Shown here piece after piece: positions 46,647 through 55,554 of a DNA stretch of 64,000 bases. The position numbers and the translations under genes were made by a program. Source of the stretch: Bradyrhizobium sp. CB3481 (GTDB taxonomy: Bacteria; Pseudomonadota; Alphaproteobacteria; Rhizobiales; Xanthobacteraceae); NCBI RefSeq assembly GCF_029714305.1, contig NZ_CP121647.1:4422501-4486500 (forward strand), read 5' to 3'. Each line of letters starts with the position of its first letter. Position 1 is the first letter of the stretch. The notes under the pieces are model-generated. The model ran no database searches. It saw nothing but the letters and a program-made list of their open reading frames with translations, and was not told the DNA's origin.

Positions 46647-47447
46647 ATGAGTAATCGCTTTCTGATGACGGTCGCCGCGGCGGCTCTTATCGCCGGAACC
46701 GGCTTTGCGAACGCGCAAGGTACCGGCATGGGACGTGGCGACGCGGGGTCGGCCGGTTCTGCGGCGCAGCAGAGCGCGCCTTCTTCCGAGCGGGGCGGCG
46801 CCTCGTCCGGCGGTGCCATGCAGCGCGATGACAGCAGCAAATCTGGCATGAAGGGGGCGCAGTCCGAGCCGAAGTCGATGGGCGCTGAAAAGAGCCAGCG
46901 CGCCGAAGAGCACGGCAAGGGCGGCAAGGACATGAAGGCCGAGGGCAAGGAAGGTGGCATGAAGTCCGAGAAGAGCCAGACCACCGGCCAGGGCACCGGC
47001 TCGAGCACGATGCAGAAGGATCAGGGCACGACGCAGCATCGTGACCAGACGACCCAGGGCCGCGACCGCGACCAGATGCAGAACCGCGACCAGAAGGCTC
47101 AGGGCCAGCAGGACCGCACCCAGTCGCAAACCCAGACCCAGGGCGGAGCAGCGGGCCAGAGCAGCACAACGACGGGTCAGGCCGGCGCGGGCGGCAAGCT
47201 CTCGACCGAGCAGCGCACCCAGATCACCAGCGTGATCAAGGAGCAGCGCGTGCAGCCGGTGACCAACGTGAACTTCTCGGTGTCGGTCGGCACCCGCGTG
47301 CCGCGTGACGTCACGTTCCATACGCTGCCGGAGCGTGTCGTGACGATCTATCCGGAATGGCGCAGGTATAAGTTCATCCTGGTCAAGGAGCAGATCGTGA
47401 TCGTGGATCCGAACACCTATGAGATCGTGGCGATTCTGGAATCCTGA
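46647..47447 (+). CDS. exported DUF1236-domain protein, low-complexity
   Basis: A 266-residue protein: signal peptide to about residue 24 (FANA|Q), then a long Gly/Ser/Gln/Lys-rich, hydrophilic, probably disordered region (about 25-180), then a DUF1236 domain at the C-terminus (SVSVGTRVPRDVTFH, YKFILVKEQIVIVDP). DUF1236 proteins are common in Bradyrhizobium, often in several copies; their role is unknown. GGAG lies seven bases before the ATG at 46647. The sigma-EcfG-type box upstream suggests induction in general stress, and the hydrophilic composition resembles desiccation-protective proteins; that is inference. Confidence 0.85.
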   Translation: MSNRFLMTVAAAALIAGTGFANAQGTGMGRGDAGSAGSAAQQSAPSSERGGASSGGAMQRDDSSKSGMKGAQSEPKSMGAEKSQRAEEHGKGGKDMKAEGKEGGMKSEKSQTTGQGTGSSTMQKDQGTTQHRDQTTQGRDRDQMQNRDQKAQGQQDRTQSQTQTQGGAAGQSSTTTGQAGAGGKLSTEQRTQITSVIKEQRVQPVTNVNFSVSVGTRVPRDVTFHTLPERVVTIYPEWRRYKFILVKEQIVIVDPNTYEIVAILES

Positions 47448-47470
47448 TCGCAGACTTTCGCAGCAAGAGA

Positions 47471-47497
47471 GGGCGGACAGCAATGTCCGCCCTTTTT
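47471..47497 (+). terminator. terminator after DUF1236 gene
   Basis: GGGCGGACA (47471-47479) pairs perfectly with TGTCCGCCC (47484-47492) over a four-base loop; TTTTT follows. Confidence 0.92.
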
Positions 47498-47819
47498 GCC
47501 GTAAGAGCCGCGGCCAGGGACGGCGCTACAACCTGATTGACGCCTCTGGCCTTCCTTTCGCCCTTGGGCAGCACAGCTTTCGCCGCGCTCGGCCTGCGAA
47601 ACGGTCCGGAGGGCAACAGTCGTTGATAATCGGACCCCGGGGCGGCGGCCGCGGCGATTCGACGGCCTTGGTTAATCAGTAGAATCAGCGGGTTCTTGCC
47701 GCCTTTTTATGAACAGGATGAGGCCCTTGAAAGGGCTTGGCGCGGCCTAAAGACTTTCCCTTGGCCGCGTTGTTACCTATAACGCCGCGACCTGCCCGCC
47801 CCTCTTTGCTGGAATCCGG
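47498..47819 (+). promoter_or_regulatory. aroQ leader region
   Basis: About 320 bases without a convincing gene. Two inverted repeats precede aroQ: GCCCTT-ga-AAGGGC at 47723-47736, and CGCGGCC (47741-47747) with GGCCGCG (47763-47769). They may structure the aroQ-accBC leader. No clear attenuator or known riboswitch is seen. Confidence 0.35.
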
Positions 47820-48299
47820 ATGGCCCAAGGAAATACCCCAGCCTCTGCTGCGACGATCTATGTGCTCAACGGCCCCAATCTCAACATGTTGGGAATCCGC
47901 GAGCCGCAAACCTATGGCCATGCAACGCTCGCCGACGTCGAAAAACTGTGCGTCGAAACCGCGGCGCAGTTCGGCCTGAAGGCCGACTGCCGGCAGTCCA
48001 ACCGCGAGGGCGAGCTGATCGACTTCATCCACGAGGCGCACGCAAAGAAGGTGGCCGGCATCATCATCAACGCCGGCGCCTATTCGCACACCTCGATCGC
48101 ACTGCACGACGCACTGGTCGCGGTGAAGATTCCGACCGTCGAAGTGCATATCAGCAACATCCACGCCCGCGAGAGCTTCCGTCATCATTCCTACACCGCC
48201 ATGGCGGCCTTCGCATCGCTTTGCGGCTTCGGCATCGATGGTTATCGCCTTGCGATATCGGGCCTTGCCGCCAAGCTCGGCATCAAGGCGCAAAACTGA
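47820..48299 (+). CDS. aroQ: 3-dehydroquinate dehydratase, type II
   Basis: A 159-residue type II dehydroquinase of the shikimate pathway, forming a dodecamer in the cytoplasm. The signature [15 protein letters not shown] and the tyrosine-bearing TYG are at the N-terminus. [17 protein letters not shown] and [18 protein letters not shown] carry the active-site residues. It converts 3-dehydroquinate to 3-dehydroshikimate. It leads the accB-accC pair, a conserved order in Rhizobiales. Confidence 0.96.
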   Translation: MAQGNTPASAATIYVLNGPNLNMLGIREPQTYGHATLADVEKLCVETAAQFGLKADCRQSNREGELIDFIHEAHAKKVAGIIINAGAYSHTSIALHDALVAVKIPTVEVHISNIHARESFRHHSYTAMAAFASLCGFGIDGYRLAISGLAAKLGIKAQN

Positions 48300-48379
48300 C
48301 TTCAAACACCTCAACAGCTGACGTCGAACCACCAAGCCTGACGTTAAGCACCCACACCCGAGAATTCCGGATCGAGATC

Positions 48380-48874
48380 ATGGCCCGCCAGCCCGACACC
48401 AAGTCAGCGGACAAGTCAGCCGCAAATCTGAAGAGCGACGACTCAGCGCTCATTCGCGAACTCGCGCTGCTGCTCGATGAGACCAGCCTGACCGAAATCG
48501 AGATCGAGCGCGCCGGCCTGCGGCTGCGGGTCGCGCGCAACGTCACCGTGGCGGCGGCGATGCCGGCCGGTTTCCAGCCCACCGCCGCGCCTATAGCCGT
48601 GTCCGCCGCGCCCGCGGCGGTCGCCGATCTCGCCAAGCATCCGGGCGTCGTCCCCTCGCCGATGGTCGGCACCGCCTATTGGGCGCCCGAGCCCGGCGCC
48701 AAGCCGTTCATCGAGGTCGGCACAAAGGTGTCGGCCGGGCAGACGCTGCTGATCATCGAAGCGATGAAGACGATGAACCAGATCCCGTCGCCGCGCGCCG
48801 GCACGGTGACGCAAATTCTCGTCGAGGACGGCCAGCCGGTCGAATTCGGCGAACCGCTCGTGATTATCGAATAA
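48380..48874 (+). CDS. accB: acetyl-CoA carboxylase biotin carboxyl carrier protein
   Basis: A 164-residue BCCP. The C-terminal biotinyl domain has the biotin site EAMKTMNQ, about 35 residues from the end. An N-terminal helical part and an Ala/Pro-rich linker ([18 protein letters not shown]) are normal for AccB. It carries CO2 from AccC to the transferase in fatty-acid synthesis. It lies 80 bases after aroQ and 24 before accC. Confidence 0.95.
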   Translation: MARQPDTKSADKSAANLKSDDSALIRELALLLDETSLTEIEIERAGLRLRVARNVTVAAAMPAGFQPTAAPIAVSAAPAAVADLAKHPGVVPSPMVGTAYWAPEPGAKPFIEVGTKVSAGQTLLIIEAMKTMNQIPSPRAGTVTQILVEDGQPVEFGEPLVIIE

Positions 48875-48898
48875 GATCAGTCAACGTCAGGCGCTGCG

Positions 48899-50260
48899 AT
48901 GTTCGATAAGATTCTGATAGCCAATCGCGGCGAGATCGCGCTCCGCGTGCTGCGCGCGTGCAAGGAGCTCGGCATCTCCACCGTCGCGGTGCATTCCACC
49001 GCCGACGCCGACGCCATGCATGTGCGGCTTGCCGACGAGAGCGTGTGCATCGGGCCGCCGCCATCCAAGGACTCCTATCTCAACGTCCCGGCCCTGCTCG
49101 CGGCCTGCGAGATCACCGGCGCCGACGCCGTGCATCCCGGCTACGGCTTTCTGTCGGAGAACGCCCGCTTCGCCGAAATCCTCGCCGACCACAATCTGCA
49201 TTTCATCGGCCCGAAGGCCGAGCACATCCGCCTGATGGGCGACAAGATCGAGGCCAAGAAGACGGCCAAGCGGCTCGGCATCCCCGTGGTGCCCGGCTCG
49301 GACGGTGCGGTCTCCTCCGATGACGATGCCATGGCGATCGCGAAGGCGATCGGCTTCCCGGTGCTGGTCAAGGCTGCCGCCGGTGGCGGCGGCCGCGGCA
49401 TGAAGGTCGCGCAAACCGCCGACGACCTGATGATGGCGCTGACCACCGCAGGCAATGAAGCCAAATCGGCATTCGGCGATGCTTCAGTCTATCTGGAAAA
49501 ATACCTGCAGAAGCCGCGCCATATCGAGATCCAGATTCTCGGCGACGGCCGCGGCGGCGCGATCCATCTCGGCGAGCGCGACTGCTCGCTGCAGCGCCGT
49601 CACCAGAAGGTCTGGGAAGAAGGTCCCTCGCCGGTTCTCGCCGCCGCCGCCCGCGCCAAGATCGGCGAGACCTGCGCCAAGGCGATGCGGGACATGAAAT
49701 ATCTCGGCGTCGGCACCATCGAGTTTCTCTATGAGGACGGCGAGTTCTACTTCATCGAGATGAACACCCGCATCCAGGTCGAGCATCCCGTCACCGAGAG
49801 CATCACCGACATCGACCTCGTGCTGGAGCAGATCCGCATCGCCGCCGGCGGCGACCTGCCGGCGAAGCAGGAAGAGATCGCCATCATCGGTCATGCCATC
49901 GAATGCCGCGTCAATGCGGAAAACCCGCAGACCTTCCGTCCCTCGCCAGGGAAGATCACGCAATTCCATCCGCCCGGCGGGCTCGGCGTGCGGATCGATT
50001 CCGCCGTCTACCAGGGCTACGTGATTCCGCCCTATTACGACTCGCTGGTCGGAAAGCTGATCGTGCACGGCAAGACCCGCGCCGAATGCCTGATGCGGCT
50101 GCGCCGGGCGCTGGACGAGATGGTGGTCGACGGCATCGAAACCACCCTGCCGCTATTCCGGGCCCTGGTGCGGGAGACCGATATCATTAATGGCGATTAC
50201 CACATCCACTGGCTCGAGCAGTATCTCGCCGGCCAGCCAGTTGACGCCAATAAAGGCTGA
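48899..50260 (+). CDS. accC: acetyl-CoA carboxylase biotin carboxylase subunit
   Basis: A 453-residue ATP-grasp enzyme. It starts [20 protein letters not shown], has the glycine-rich ATP loop [12 protein letters not shown], the [12 protein letters not shown] block, and the catalytic [14 protein letters not shown] segment. It carboxylates biotin on AccB using bicarbonate and ATP. It is co-transcribed with accB. In related genomes aat follows; here about 10 kb lies between. Confidence 0.96.
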   Translation: MFDKILIANRGEIALRVLRACKELGISTVAVHSTADADAMHVRLADESVCIGPPPSKDSYLNVPALLAACEITGADAVHPGYGFLSENARFAEILADHNLHFIGPKAEHIRLMGDKIEAKKTAKRLGIPVVPGSDGAVSSDDDAMAIAKAIGFPVLVKAAAGGGGRGMKVAQTADDLMMALTTAGNEAKSAFGDASVYLEKYLQKPRHIEIQILGDGRGGAIHLGERDCSLQRRHQKVWEEGPSPVLAAAARAKIGETCAKAMRDMKYLGVGTIEFLYEDGEFYFIEMNTRIQVEHPVTESITDIDLVLEQIRIAAGGDLPAKQEEIAIIGHAIECRVNAENPQTFRPSPGKITQFHPPGGLGVRIDSAVYQGYVIPPYYDSLVGKLIVHGKTRAECLMRLRRALDEMVVDGIETTLPLFRALVRETDIINGDYHIHWLEQYLAGQPVDANKG

Positions 50261-50290
50261 TAAGCTGCCAAAACCCCCGCCGGCCGGCGT

Positions 50291-50315
50291 GGAACCCATC
50301 GCCTCCGTCGGCGTT
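50291..50315 (+). promoter_or_regulatory. sigma-EcfG-type promoter of the phosphorelay operon
   Basis: GGAAC at 50291-50295, a 16-base spacer, CGTT at 50312-50315: an exact match to the EcfG consensus. The histidine kinase ATG lies 44 bases downstream. Together with the HisKA_2 kinase in the operon, this suggests membership of the general stress response. Confidence 0.65.
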
Positions 50316-50359
50316 GAGATGAGTTGGGTCCCTTCTGGCAGGGCGGCTTATTCCGTTTC

Positions 50360-51904
50360 ATGACGACCATCGTGACTGCTGACGCTCAGCGCCGACGCCG
50401 CGCCGTGGGACAAATCCTGCTGCTCGCCGCGGCATTTCTCGTGCTGGTGGCGATCAGCGCGACCTCCGTCGTCCTCGTCAACGAGGCGCGAAAAGACAGC
50501 GGGCGCGTGGTCAATACCATCGAGGTGGAAAACCACATCAACGAGCTGCTGCTCGAACTCCGTCGCGCCGAGAGCGACGCACGCGGCTATCTGCTCACTT
50601 CGGGACCGGAGTTTCTGCGCAGCCACGAAGCGGCGGTGGCGAACGTGCTTCCGTTTCTCGACAGGCTGACGCAGTCGATCAGCGACAATGCCGCGCAGGT
50701 CGAGCATGCCAAGAAGCTGCGGTCCGCGATCGAGATCCGACTGGGGCAGTTCGCCGAGGAAATGGATTTCGTCAAACAGGGCCAACCGTCCAAGGCAACC
50801 AGCCTGGTGCGCCAAGCCGCATCCGCCGATACCAACACCACAATCCACGAGGTTGCGCAGGCGATGCGCACCGAGGAAGCGCGGCTGTTCATCATGCGCA
50901 CAGCAACCGCCGATCGCACGCAGCAATTGGCCGCGCTGGTAACGGTAGCGGGATCAGGTCTCGTGATCGCGCTGGCCGGCATTGCGATCTTCCTGGTGCG
51001 GCGTTCGTCGCGCGCGCGCGATCAGGCCGACGCCAGGCTGCGCGACAGTCACCTCAATCTCGAGGCCACGATCGACGAGCGCACCGCCGACTTGCGCGAA
51101 GCCAATGACGAGATCCAGCGCTTCGCCTATATCGTCAGCCACGATTTGCGCTCGCCGCTGGTAAACATCATGGGCTTCACCAGCGAACTGGAGGAATTGC
51201 GCGGCGACATCTTCAAGCGGATCGCCCAGCTCTCGCGCGCCCAGTCGGCGGCGACAGCGACTGCAGAGAATGTCACCGACACCGCCGAGCCCGAGCTCGA
51301 GGGTACCGACCAGCAGCTCTCGCAGGACTTCTCCGAGGCGCTCGTCTTCATCAAGTCGTCGATCGGCAAGATGGACCGGCTGATCTCGGCGATTCTCAAT
51401 CTCACCCGCGAGGGCCGGCGCGAGTTCGAGCCGGTCTGGATCGACACCAAGGAGCTGATAGAGGCCATCGTGACCACCGTGGCGCATCAGGCGGCGGAAG
51501 CCCAGGCGCAGATCCGGGTCGAGGCGCTGCCGAACATCGTCAGCGATCGCCTTGCGCTGGAGCAGATCTTCTCCAATCTGATCGATAATGCACTGAAATA
51601 CCTCAAGACCGGAGTTCCCGGCGAAATCACGGTACGCGGCCGCACCAAGCTTGGCTTTGCGATTTTCGAGATATCGGACAATGGACGCGGCATCGACCCC
51701 AAGGACCATCAGCGCATTTTCGATCTGTTCCGCCGCGCGGGCACCCAGGACAAGCCGGGACAAGGAATCGGCCTTGCCCATGTCCGCGCCTTGGTGCGAC
51801 GCTTGGGAGGAACCATGTCGGTCGCATCGGAACTTAACCAGGGCAGCACGTTCACGATCACGTTGCCCATAAATTGGTCTGCCAACCGGAACACACGGAC
51901 ATGA
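50360..51904 (+). CDS. CHASE3-type membrane histidine kinase
   Basis: A 514-residue sensor kinase. TM1 (about 17-40), a helical periplasmic CHASE3-like domain (about 41-190, with the LRRAESDARGYLLTSG motif), TM2 (about 191-213), a coiled coil, HisKA with H261 in YIVSHDLRSPL, an insertion of about 60 residues rich in Ala/Glu/Thr within the HisKA helices, and HATPase (NLIDNALKY, DNGRGID, GQGIGLAHV). The ATG at 50360 is used; a TTG at 50324 is in frame. Its stop overlaps the next start as ATGA. It probably phosphorylates the receiver encoded next. Confidence 0.9.
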   Translation: MTTIVTADAQRRRRAVGQILLLAAAFLVLVAISATSVVLVNEARKDSGRVVNTIEVENHINELLLELRRAESDARGYLLTSGPEFLRSHEAAVANVLPFLDRLTQSISDNAAQVEHAKKLRSAIEIRLGQFAEEMDFVKQGQPSKATSLVRQAASADTNTTIHEVAQAMRTEEARLFIMRTATADRTQQLAALVTVAGSGLVIALAGIAIFLVRRSSRARDQADARLRDSHLNLEATIDERTADLREANDEIQRFAYIVSHDLRSPLVNIMGFTSELEELRGDIFKRIAQLSRAQSAATATAENVTDTAEPELEGTDQQLSQDFSEALVFIKSSIGKMDRLISAILNLTREGRREFEPVWIDTKELIEAIVTTVAHQAAEAQAQIRVEALPNIVSDRLALEQIFSNLIDNALKYLKTGVPGEITVRGRTKLGFAIFEISDNGRGIDPKDHQRIFDLFRRAGTQDKPGQGIGLAHVRALVRRLGGTMSVASELNQGSTFTITLPINWSANRNTRT

Positions 51905-52341
51905 GTAATCCAGTCACTATCATCATGATCGAGGACGATGAGGGCCACGCCCGCCTGATCGAACGGAACATCCGCCGATCCGGTGTCAACAATGAGATCA
52001 TTCCGTTCACCAGCGGTACAGCCGCGCTGAACTATCTGTTCGGCCAGGATGGGACGGGCCTCGACCACAAGGGCAGCGCCCTCCTGATCCTGCTCGATCT
52101 CAACTTGCCCGATACGACCGGCATCGACATTCTGAAGCGGGTCAAGGAAAACAAGTATCTCAAGACCACCCCGGTCGTGGTCCTGACCACCACAGACGAT
52201 TCGCAGGAGATCAAGCGCTGCTACGAATTCGGTTGCAACGTCTATATTACCAAGCCCGTGAACTACGAGAGTTTCGCCAACGCCATTCGCCAGCTCGGTC
52301 TATTCTTCTCCGTCATTCAGGTGCCCCCGACCGCCCTATGA
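51901..52341 (+). CDS. single-domain response regulator (Rcp1-like)
   Basis: A 146-residue stand-alone receiver. The acidic pair is E11-D12-D13, the phospho-acceptor D66 lies in LLILLDLNLPDTTG, the switch T in VVVLTTTDD and the lysine in YITKPVNYESF. There is no output domain, so it should pass phosphate or bind a partner, as Rcp1-type regulators do. It overlaps the kinase gene before it and the receiver-kinase gene after it by four bases each. Confidence 0.92.
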   Translation: MSNPVTIIMIEDDEGHARLIERNIRRSGVNNEIIPFTSGTAALNYLFGQDGTGLDHKGSALLILLDLNLPDTTGIDILKRVKENKYLKTTPVVVLTTTDDSQEIKRCYEFGCNVYITKPVNYESFANAIRQLGLFFSVIQVPPTAL

Positions 52342-53432
52342 AACCTGCGACGCCCACACTGCTGTATATCGATGACGACGCCGGCCTTTCCCGGCTGGTC
52401 GATCGCGGCCTGACGCGGGCAGGCTTCAAGGTCGTGCATGCGGCAAGCGGCGAGGAAGGGCTGGCGCGGCTCGCGCAGGGCGGCATCGATGTCATTGCGC
52501 TCGACCAATTCATGCCGGGCCTTGACGGCCTCGAAACGTTGGAGCGGATCATGGCGATCGCGGACGCCCCGCCCGTCGTGTTCGTCACCGCCGCGCAGGA
52601 TTCGGCGATCGCGGTCACCGCGCTGAAAGCCGGCGCCGCCGACTATCTGGTCAAGGATGTCAGGGGCGATTTCATTCCGCTGCTCCAGGTCGCGATCGAC
52701 GGCGCGCTGCGGCAGGCCGCGCTTCAGAAAGCCCGCGACGAGGCCGAAGCGGAAGTCCATGCCTCGCGCGACCGCTATGCAGCGCTTGCCGCCGAACGCG
52801 AGGTGCTGCTGCGCGAGGTCAACCACCGCGTCGGCAACTCGTTGCAGATCATCGCCTCGCTGCTGCACCTGCAGGCCAACTCCGCGACCCAGGACGACGT
52901 CAAGGCGGCGCTGACCAATGCGATGGGCCGCGTCGCCGCCGTCGCGCAGGTGCACCGCCGCCTCTACACCTCGCACGACCTCAAGAGCGTGCTGCTGAAC
53001 CAGTATCTCGAAGCTCTGCTGGAAGACCTGCGGCGTTCGGCCGAAGGCAACAAGATGTCGCGCCTGACACTGCAGGCCGAACCGATCGAGATCGACCCCG
53101 ACCGCGCCGTGGCGATCGGCATCATCGTCAACGAGCTGGTGATGAACGCCGTCAAATACGCCTATCCCGACGGCGCTGGTCCGATTCACGTCGAGCTCAA
53201 GGCCGACGGCGAAGACCTCGTCGTCGTCATTGCCGACAATGGCGTCGGCCTCAACGGTAAGTCCGACCCGCGTTCCACCGGCATGGGCCAGCGCATCGTC
53301 AGCGCCATGGCCGCCAAGCTGGATGCCACGGCCGAACGCGATCCAAACCATGACGGCACGCGGATCGTGCTGCGCTTCCGCCGCGCCCCACCGGCGGCGG
53401 CGATAAAGCCGGCCAGCGCCGCGGCGGGCTAG
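52338..53432 (+). CDS. receiver-HisKA_2/HWE-type histidine kinase
   Basis: A 364-residue soluble kinase. Residues about 5-120 are a receiver with phospho-acceptor D56 (IALDQFMPG). Residues about 155-240 are a HisKA_2-type dimerisation domain with H163 in REVNHRVGNSLQIIASLL. The rest is a HATPase (NELVMNAVKYAYP, DNGVGL, GMGQRIV). HisKA_2/HWE kinases commonly feed PhyR in the alphaproteobacterial general stress response. The ATG at 52338 overlaps the stop of the receiver gene (ATGA). The unit as a whole looks like a relay: CHASE3 kinase to receiver(s) to HisKA_2 kinase. Confidence 0.9.
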   Translation: MKPATPTLLYIDDDAGLSRLVDRGLTRAGFKVVHAASGEEGLARLAQGGIDVIALDQFMPGLDGLETLERIMAIADAPPVVFVTAAQDSAIAVTALKAGAADYLVKDVRGDFIPLLQVAIDGALRQAALQKARDEAEAEVHASRDRYAALAAEREVLLREVNHRVGNSLQIIASLLHLQANSATQDDVKAALTNAMGRVAAVAQVHRRLYTSHDLKSVLLNQYLEALLEDLRRSAEGNKMSRLTLQAEPIEIDPDRAVAIGIIVNELVMNAVKYAYPDGAGPIHVELKADGEDLVVVIADNGVGLNGKSDPRSTGMGQRIVSAMAAKLDATAERDPNHDGTRIVLRFRRAPPAAAIKPASAAAG

Positions 53433-53439
53433 TAATTAC

Positions 53440-53602
53440 GTTCCCCGGCTGCTGCGCAGCATGCCGCCATTGCGGCATGGTGCGCTGCTGATCCGGGGTC
53501 CACATACACCGCCGCAACCACGGGTCCCGGCTCCGCGGGGCGGCGTTACCGGACGACGCTTTGCATCGCCCAGGCCGCACCGCGTCCGGGACACGCACGG
53601 CG
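53440..53602. repeat. dispersed GC-rich intergenic repeat, copy A
   Basis: The right half (about 53520-53597), read on the minus strand, matches 60925-61000 at about 65 of 76 positions by eye. It contains internal inverted repeats such as ATGCCGC-catt-GCGGCAT (53461-53478). This type of non-coding palindromic repeat is known from Bradyrhizobium genomes. It fills the gap between the kinase and iclR genes. Confidence 0.7.
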
Positions 53603-53603
53603 A

Positions 53604-54407
53604 TCAATCTCGTGGCGTCGCCGCTTCGATGGCACGCGCCGCGGCGACGAGAACATCCGCCACTTCGATCGTGCGGCGCGGATTCATCCTGTTGCGGATC
53701 GCGGACAGCGTGATCGCGGCCGACGGCTGGCCGTCGGGGGTCCTGATCCAGACCGATAGTGACTTCGTGCCCTGCACGAGCCCGATCTCGCGCAGATTGT
53801 AGCCTCTGCGGCGGGCAAGCTGGACCTGTCCGAGGACGGTTGTCGCGTCGGTCCGGTAGGCGCCAAACCGCGCTTCATTGGCGAGCACGATCTTGCGCGC
53901 CTCGGCGGCCGGCATGGCGGCGAGGATCGCAACCCCTGCGCTGCTGACGCCGAGCGGACGCCGCACGCCGACCTCGATCGACAGGACCTGGATCGGATAG
54001 CTGCCGATGCGGCGCGCCACGCATAGCGTGTCGAGCCCGGTGCGGAGAGTCAGAAACAGGGTATCGCCGAGTTGTGCCGACACCGCAGCCAGATGCGGCT
54101 CGGCCGCGACCATCAGCGGCGACCGCGAGGAACGCGCCAGCGCCAGTTCCGGCACCTGGCGGCCGACGATGTAATTGCCGGTACGTTCGCTGCGTTCGAC
54201 GATGCCCTCCTCGATCAGCACGTGCACGATGCGATGTACGGTCGGCCGCGTCAGCGACGTCGCTTGGACGATTTCAGCCAGGGGCACGCCTCTTTCTCCG
54301 CCAACTGCCAGCGTACGCAGCACCGCCAGCGCGCGGCGGATCGCCTGCCCGCCCTGAAGCGGCTCGCGCCTGTTTGTGCTTAACCGGCTGTTTGTCATAC
54401 GCGCCAT
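53604..54407 (-). CDS. IclR-family transcriptional regulator
   Basis: A 267-residue regulator with an N-terminal winged HTH (about 18-85: RRALAVLRTLAVGGERGVPLAE, SLTRPTVHRIVHVL) and a C-terminal IclR effector domain (about 95-260). IclR proteins often control catabolism of aromatic or organic acids, and it is divergent from such an operon at 54569. Start codons at 54407 and 54398 are both possible; the shorter form has a slightly better SD. Palindromes in the shared upstream region are likely its sites. Confidence 0.9.
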   Translation of the reverse strand: MARMTNSRLSTNRREPLQGGQAIRRALAVLRTLAVGGERGVPLAEIVQATSLTRPTVHRIVHVLIEEGIVERSERTGNYIVGRQVPELALARSSRSPLMVAAEPHLAAVSAQLGDTLFLTLRTGLDTLCVARRIGSYPIQVLSIEVGVRRPLGVSSAGVAILAAMPAAEARKIVLANEARFGAYRTDATTVLGQVQLARRRGYNLREIGLVQGTKSLSVWIRTPDGQPSAAITLSAIRNRMNPRRTIEVADVLVAAARAIEAATPRD

Positions 54408-54412
54408 CCCAC

Positions 54413-54446
54413 GTCCACAATGTGGACAAAAACACCACAATTTGGT
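54413..54446. promoter_or_regulatory. palindromic operators between iclR and the catabolic operon
   Basis: GTCCACAATGTGGAC (54413-54427) is a 15-base palindrome with a single central base. A second, weaker one, ACCACAATTTGGT (54434-54446), follows with its centre 20 bases away. Both share CCACAAT. The stronger site starts six bases before the iclR start, so binding should also repress iclR itself. Confidence 0.65.
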
Positions 54447-54568
54447 CGACAGCGGAAGGGGCGAGCGCAAAATCCATGATGCGGAACAATCAATGCGCGA
54501 ACTGCTGGGACGGGGTGCGCGCAAAGCAAAAAATCAGCGGCAGATCTGCCGCTCTTCGGGAGAATGCG

Positions 54569-55546
54569 ATGAAGTTTTTCGCAATCGCAGGCATTGCTAT
54601 TTCGGCTCTGTTCGCGGTTTCGCTCGGCACGCCCGCCGGCGCGCAGCAATGGCCGGCGCGGCAGGTGCGCCTGATCGTCCCCTACCCGGCCGGCGGCAAT
54701 GTCGACAGCGCGGCGCGCGTCATCGCCGACCGCCTTCAGGCCAAGCTCGGCCAGCCGTTCATCGTGGAAAACAAGGCCGGCGCCGGCGGCCTGATTGCCG
54801 GCGAAGCCTTCGCGAAAATGCCGCCCGACGGTTATGCGCTGTTCGTCGGCGCCAACGGCCCGGTGCTGTTCGCGCCCGAGATCGCCAAGCGCGAGGCCTA
54901 TAACTGGAAGCGGGATTTCGTCCCGATCAGCTCGATCACGATGACGCCGCTGGTGCTCGAAGTGCATCCGTCGCTAGCGGCGAACGATCTCAAGGAATTC
55001 CTCGAGCTGGCCCGCCGCGATCCCGGGAAGCTGACGATGGCCTCGCCCGGTCAGGGCACCACCAACCACCTGCTCAGCGAACTGATGCAGTCGACGCTAG
55101 GCCTGCAATGGCTGACCGTGCACTACCGCGGCAATGCGCCCGCGCTCAACGACCTGATCGGCGGACAGGTGCAGTTTGCCCTCGACCAGATCTCCGTCGG
55201 CCTGCCATCCATCAAGAGCGGCATGTTGCGCGCGCTCGCCGTCACTGGCAGCCACCGCGCTTCCTGGTTGCCTGACGTGCCGACCTTCACCGAGCTCGGC
55301 TACAAGGAATTCGACGGCCAGACCTTTACCGGCCTGTTCGCGCCGGCGCGCACGCCGCCCGAGGTTGTGACCAAGCTGCACGAAACGCTGGCGGAGATCC
55401 TGAAAGATCCGGCCATCGTCGAGAAGTTCAACGCGCTCGGCGCCGAGGCCGTATCGATGACGCCAGCGGAGTTCACGAGCTATCTCCAGCGCGAAGACGC
55501 CAAGTGGATTCCTGTCGTCCGCAAAGCCAACATCAAGGCCGACTGA
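54569..55546 (+). CDS. Bug/TctC-type tripartite tricarboxylate transporter binding protein
   Basis: A 325-residue periplasmic protein with a signal peptide to about residue 25 (AGA|QQ). The Bug-family pattern is clear: WPARQVRLIVPYPAGGNVDSAAR, VENKAGAGG and PDGYALF. Bug proteins bind carboxylates or aromatic acids. TctA and TctB membrane genes are absent from the window, so transport must use remote partners, or the protein is a sensor. GGGAG lies seven bases before the ATG. It is the first gene of the IclR-controlled operon. Confidence 0.92.
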   Translation: MKFFAIAGIAISALFAVSLGTPAGAQQWPARQVRLIVPYPAGGNVDSAARVIADRLQAKLGQPFIVENKAGAGGLIAGEAFAKMPPDGYALFVGANGPVLFAPEIAKREAYNWKRDFVPISSITMTPLVLEVHPSLAANDLKEFLELARRDPGKLTMASPGQGTTNHLLSELMQSTLGLQWLTVHYRGNAPALNDLIGGQVQFALDQISVGLPSIKSGMLRALAVTGSHRASWLPDVPTFTELGYKEFDGQTFTGLFAPARTPPEVVTKLHETLAEILKDPAIVEKFNALGAEAVSMTPAEFTSYLQREDAKWIPVVRKANIKAD

Positions 55547-55554
55547 GCGCAGCT

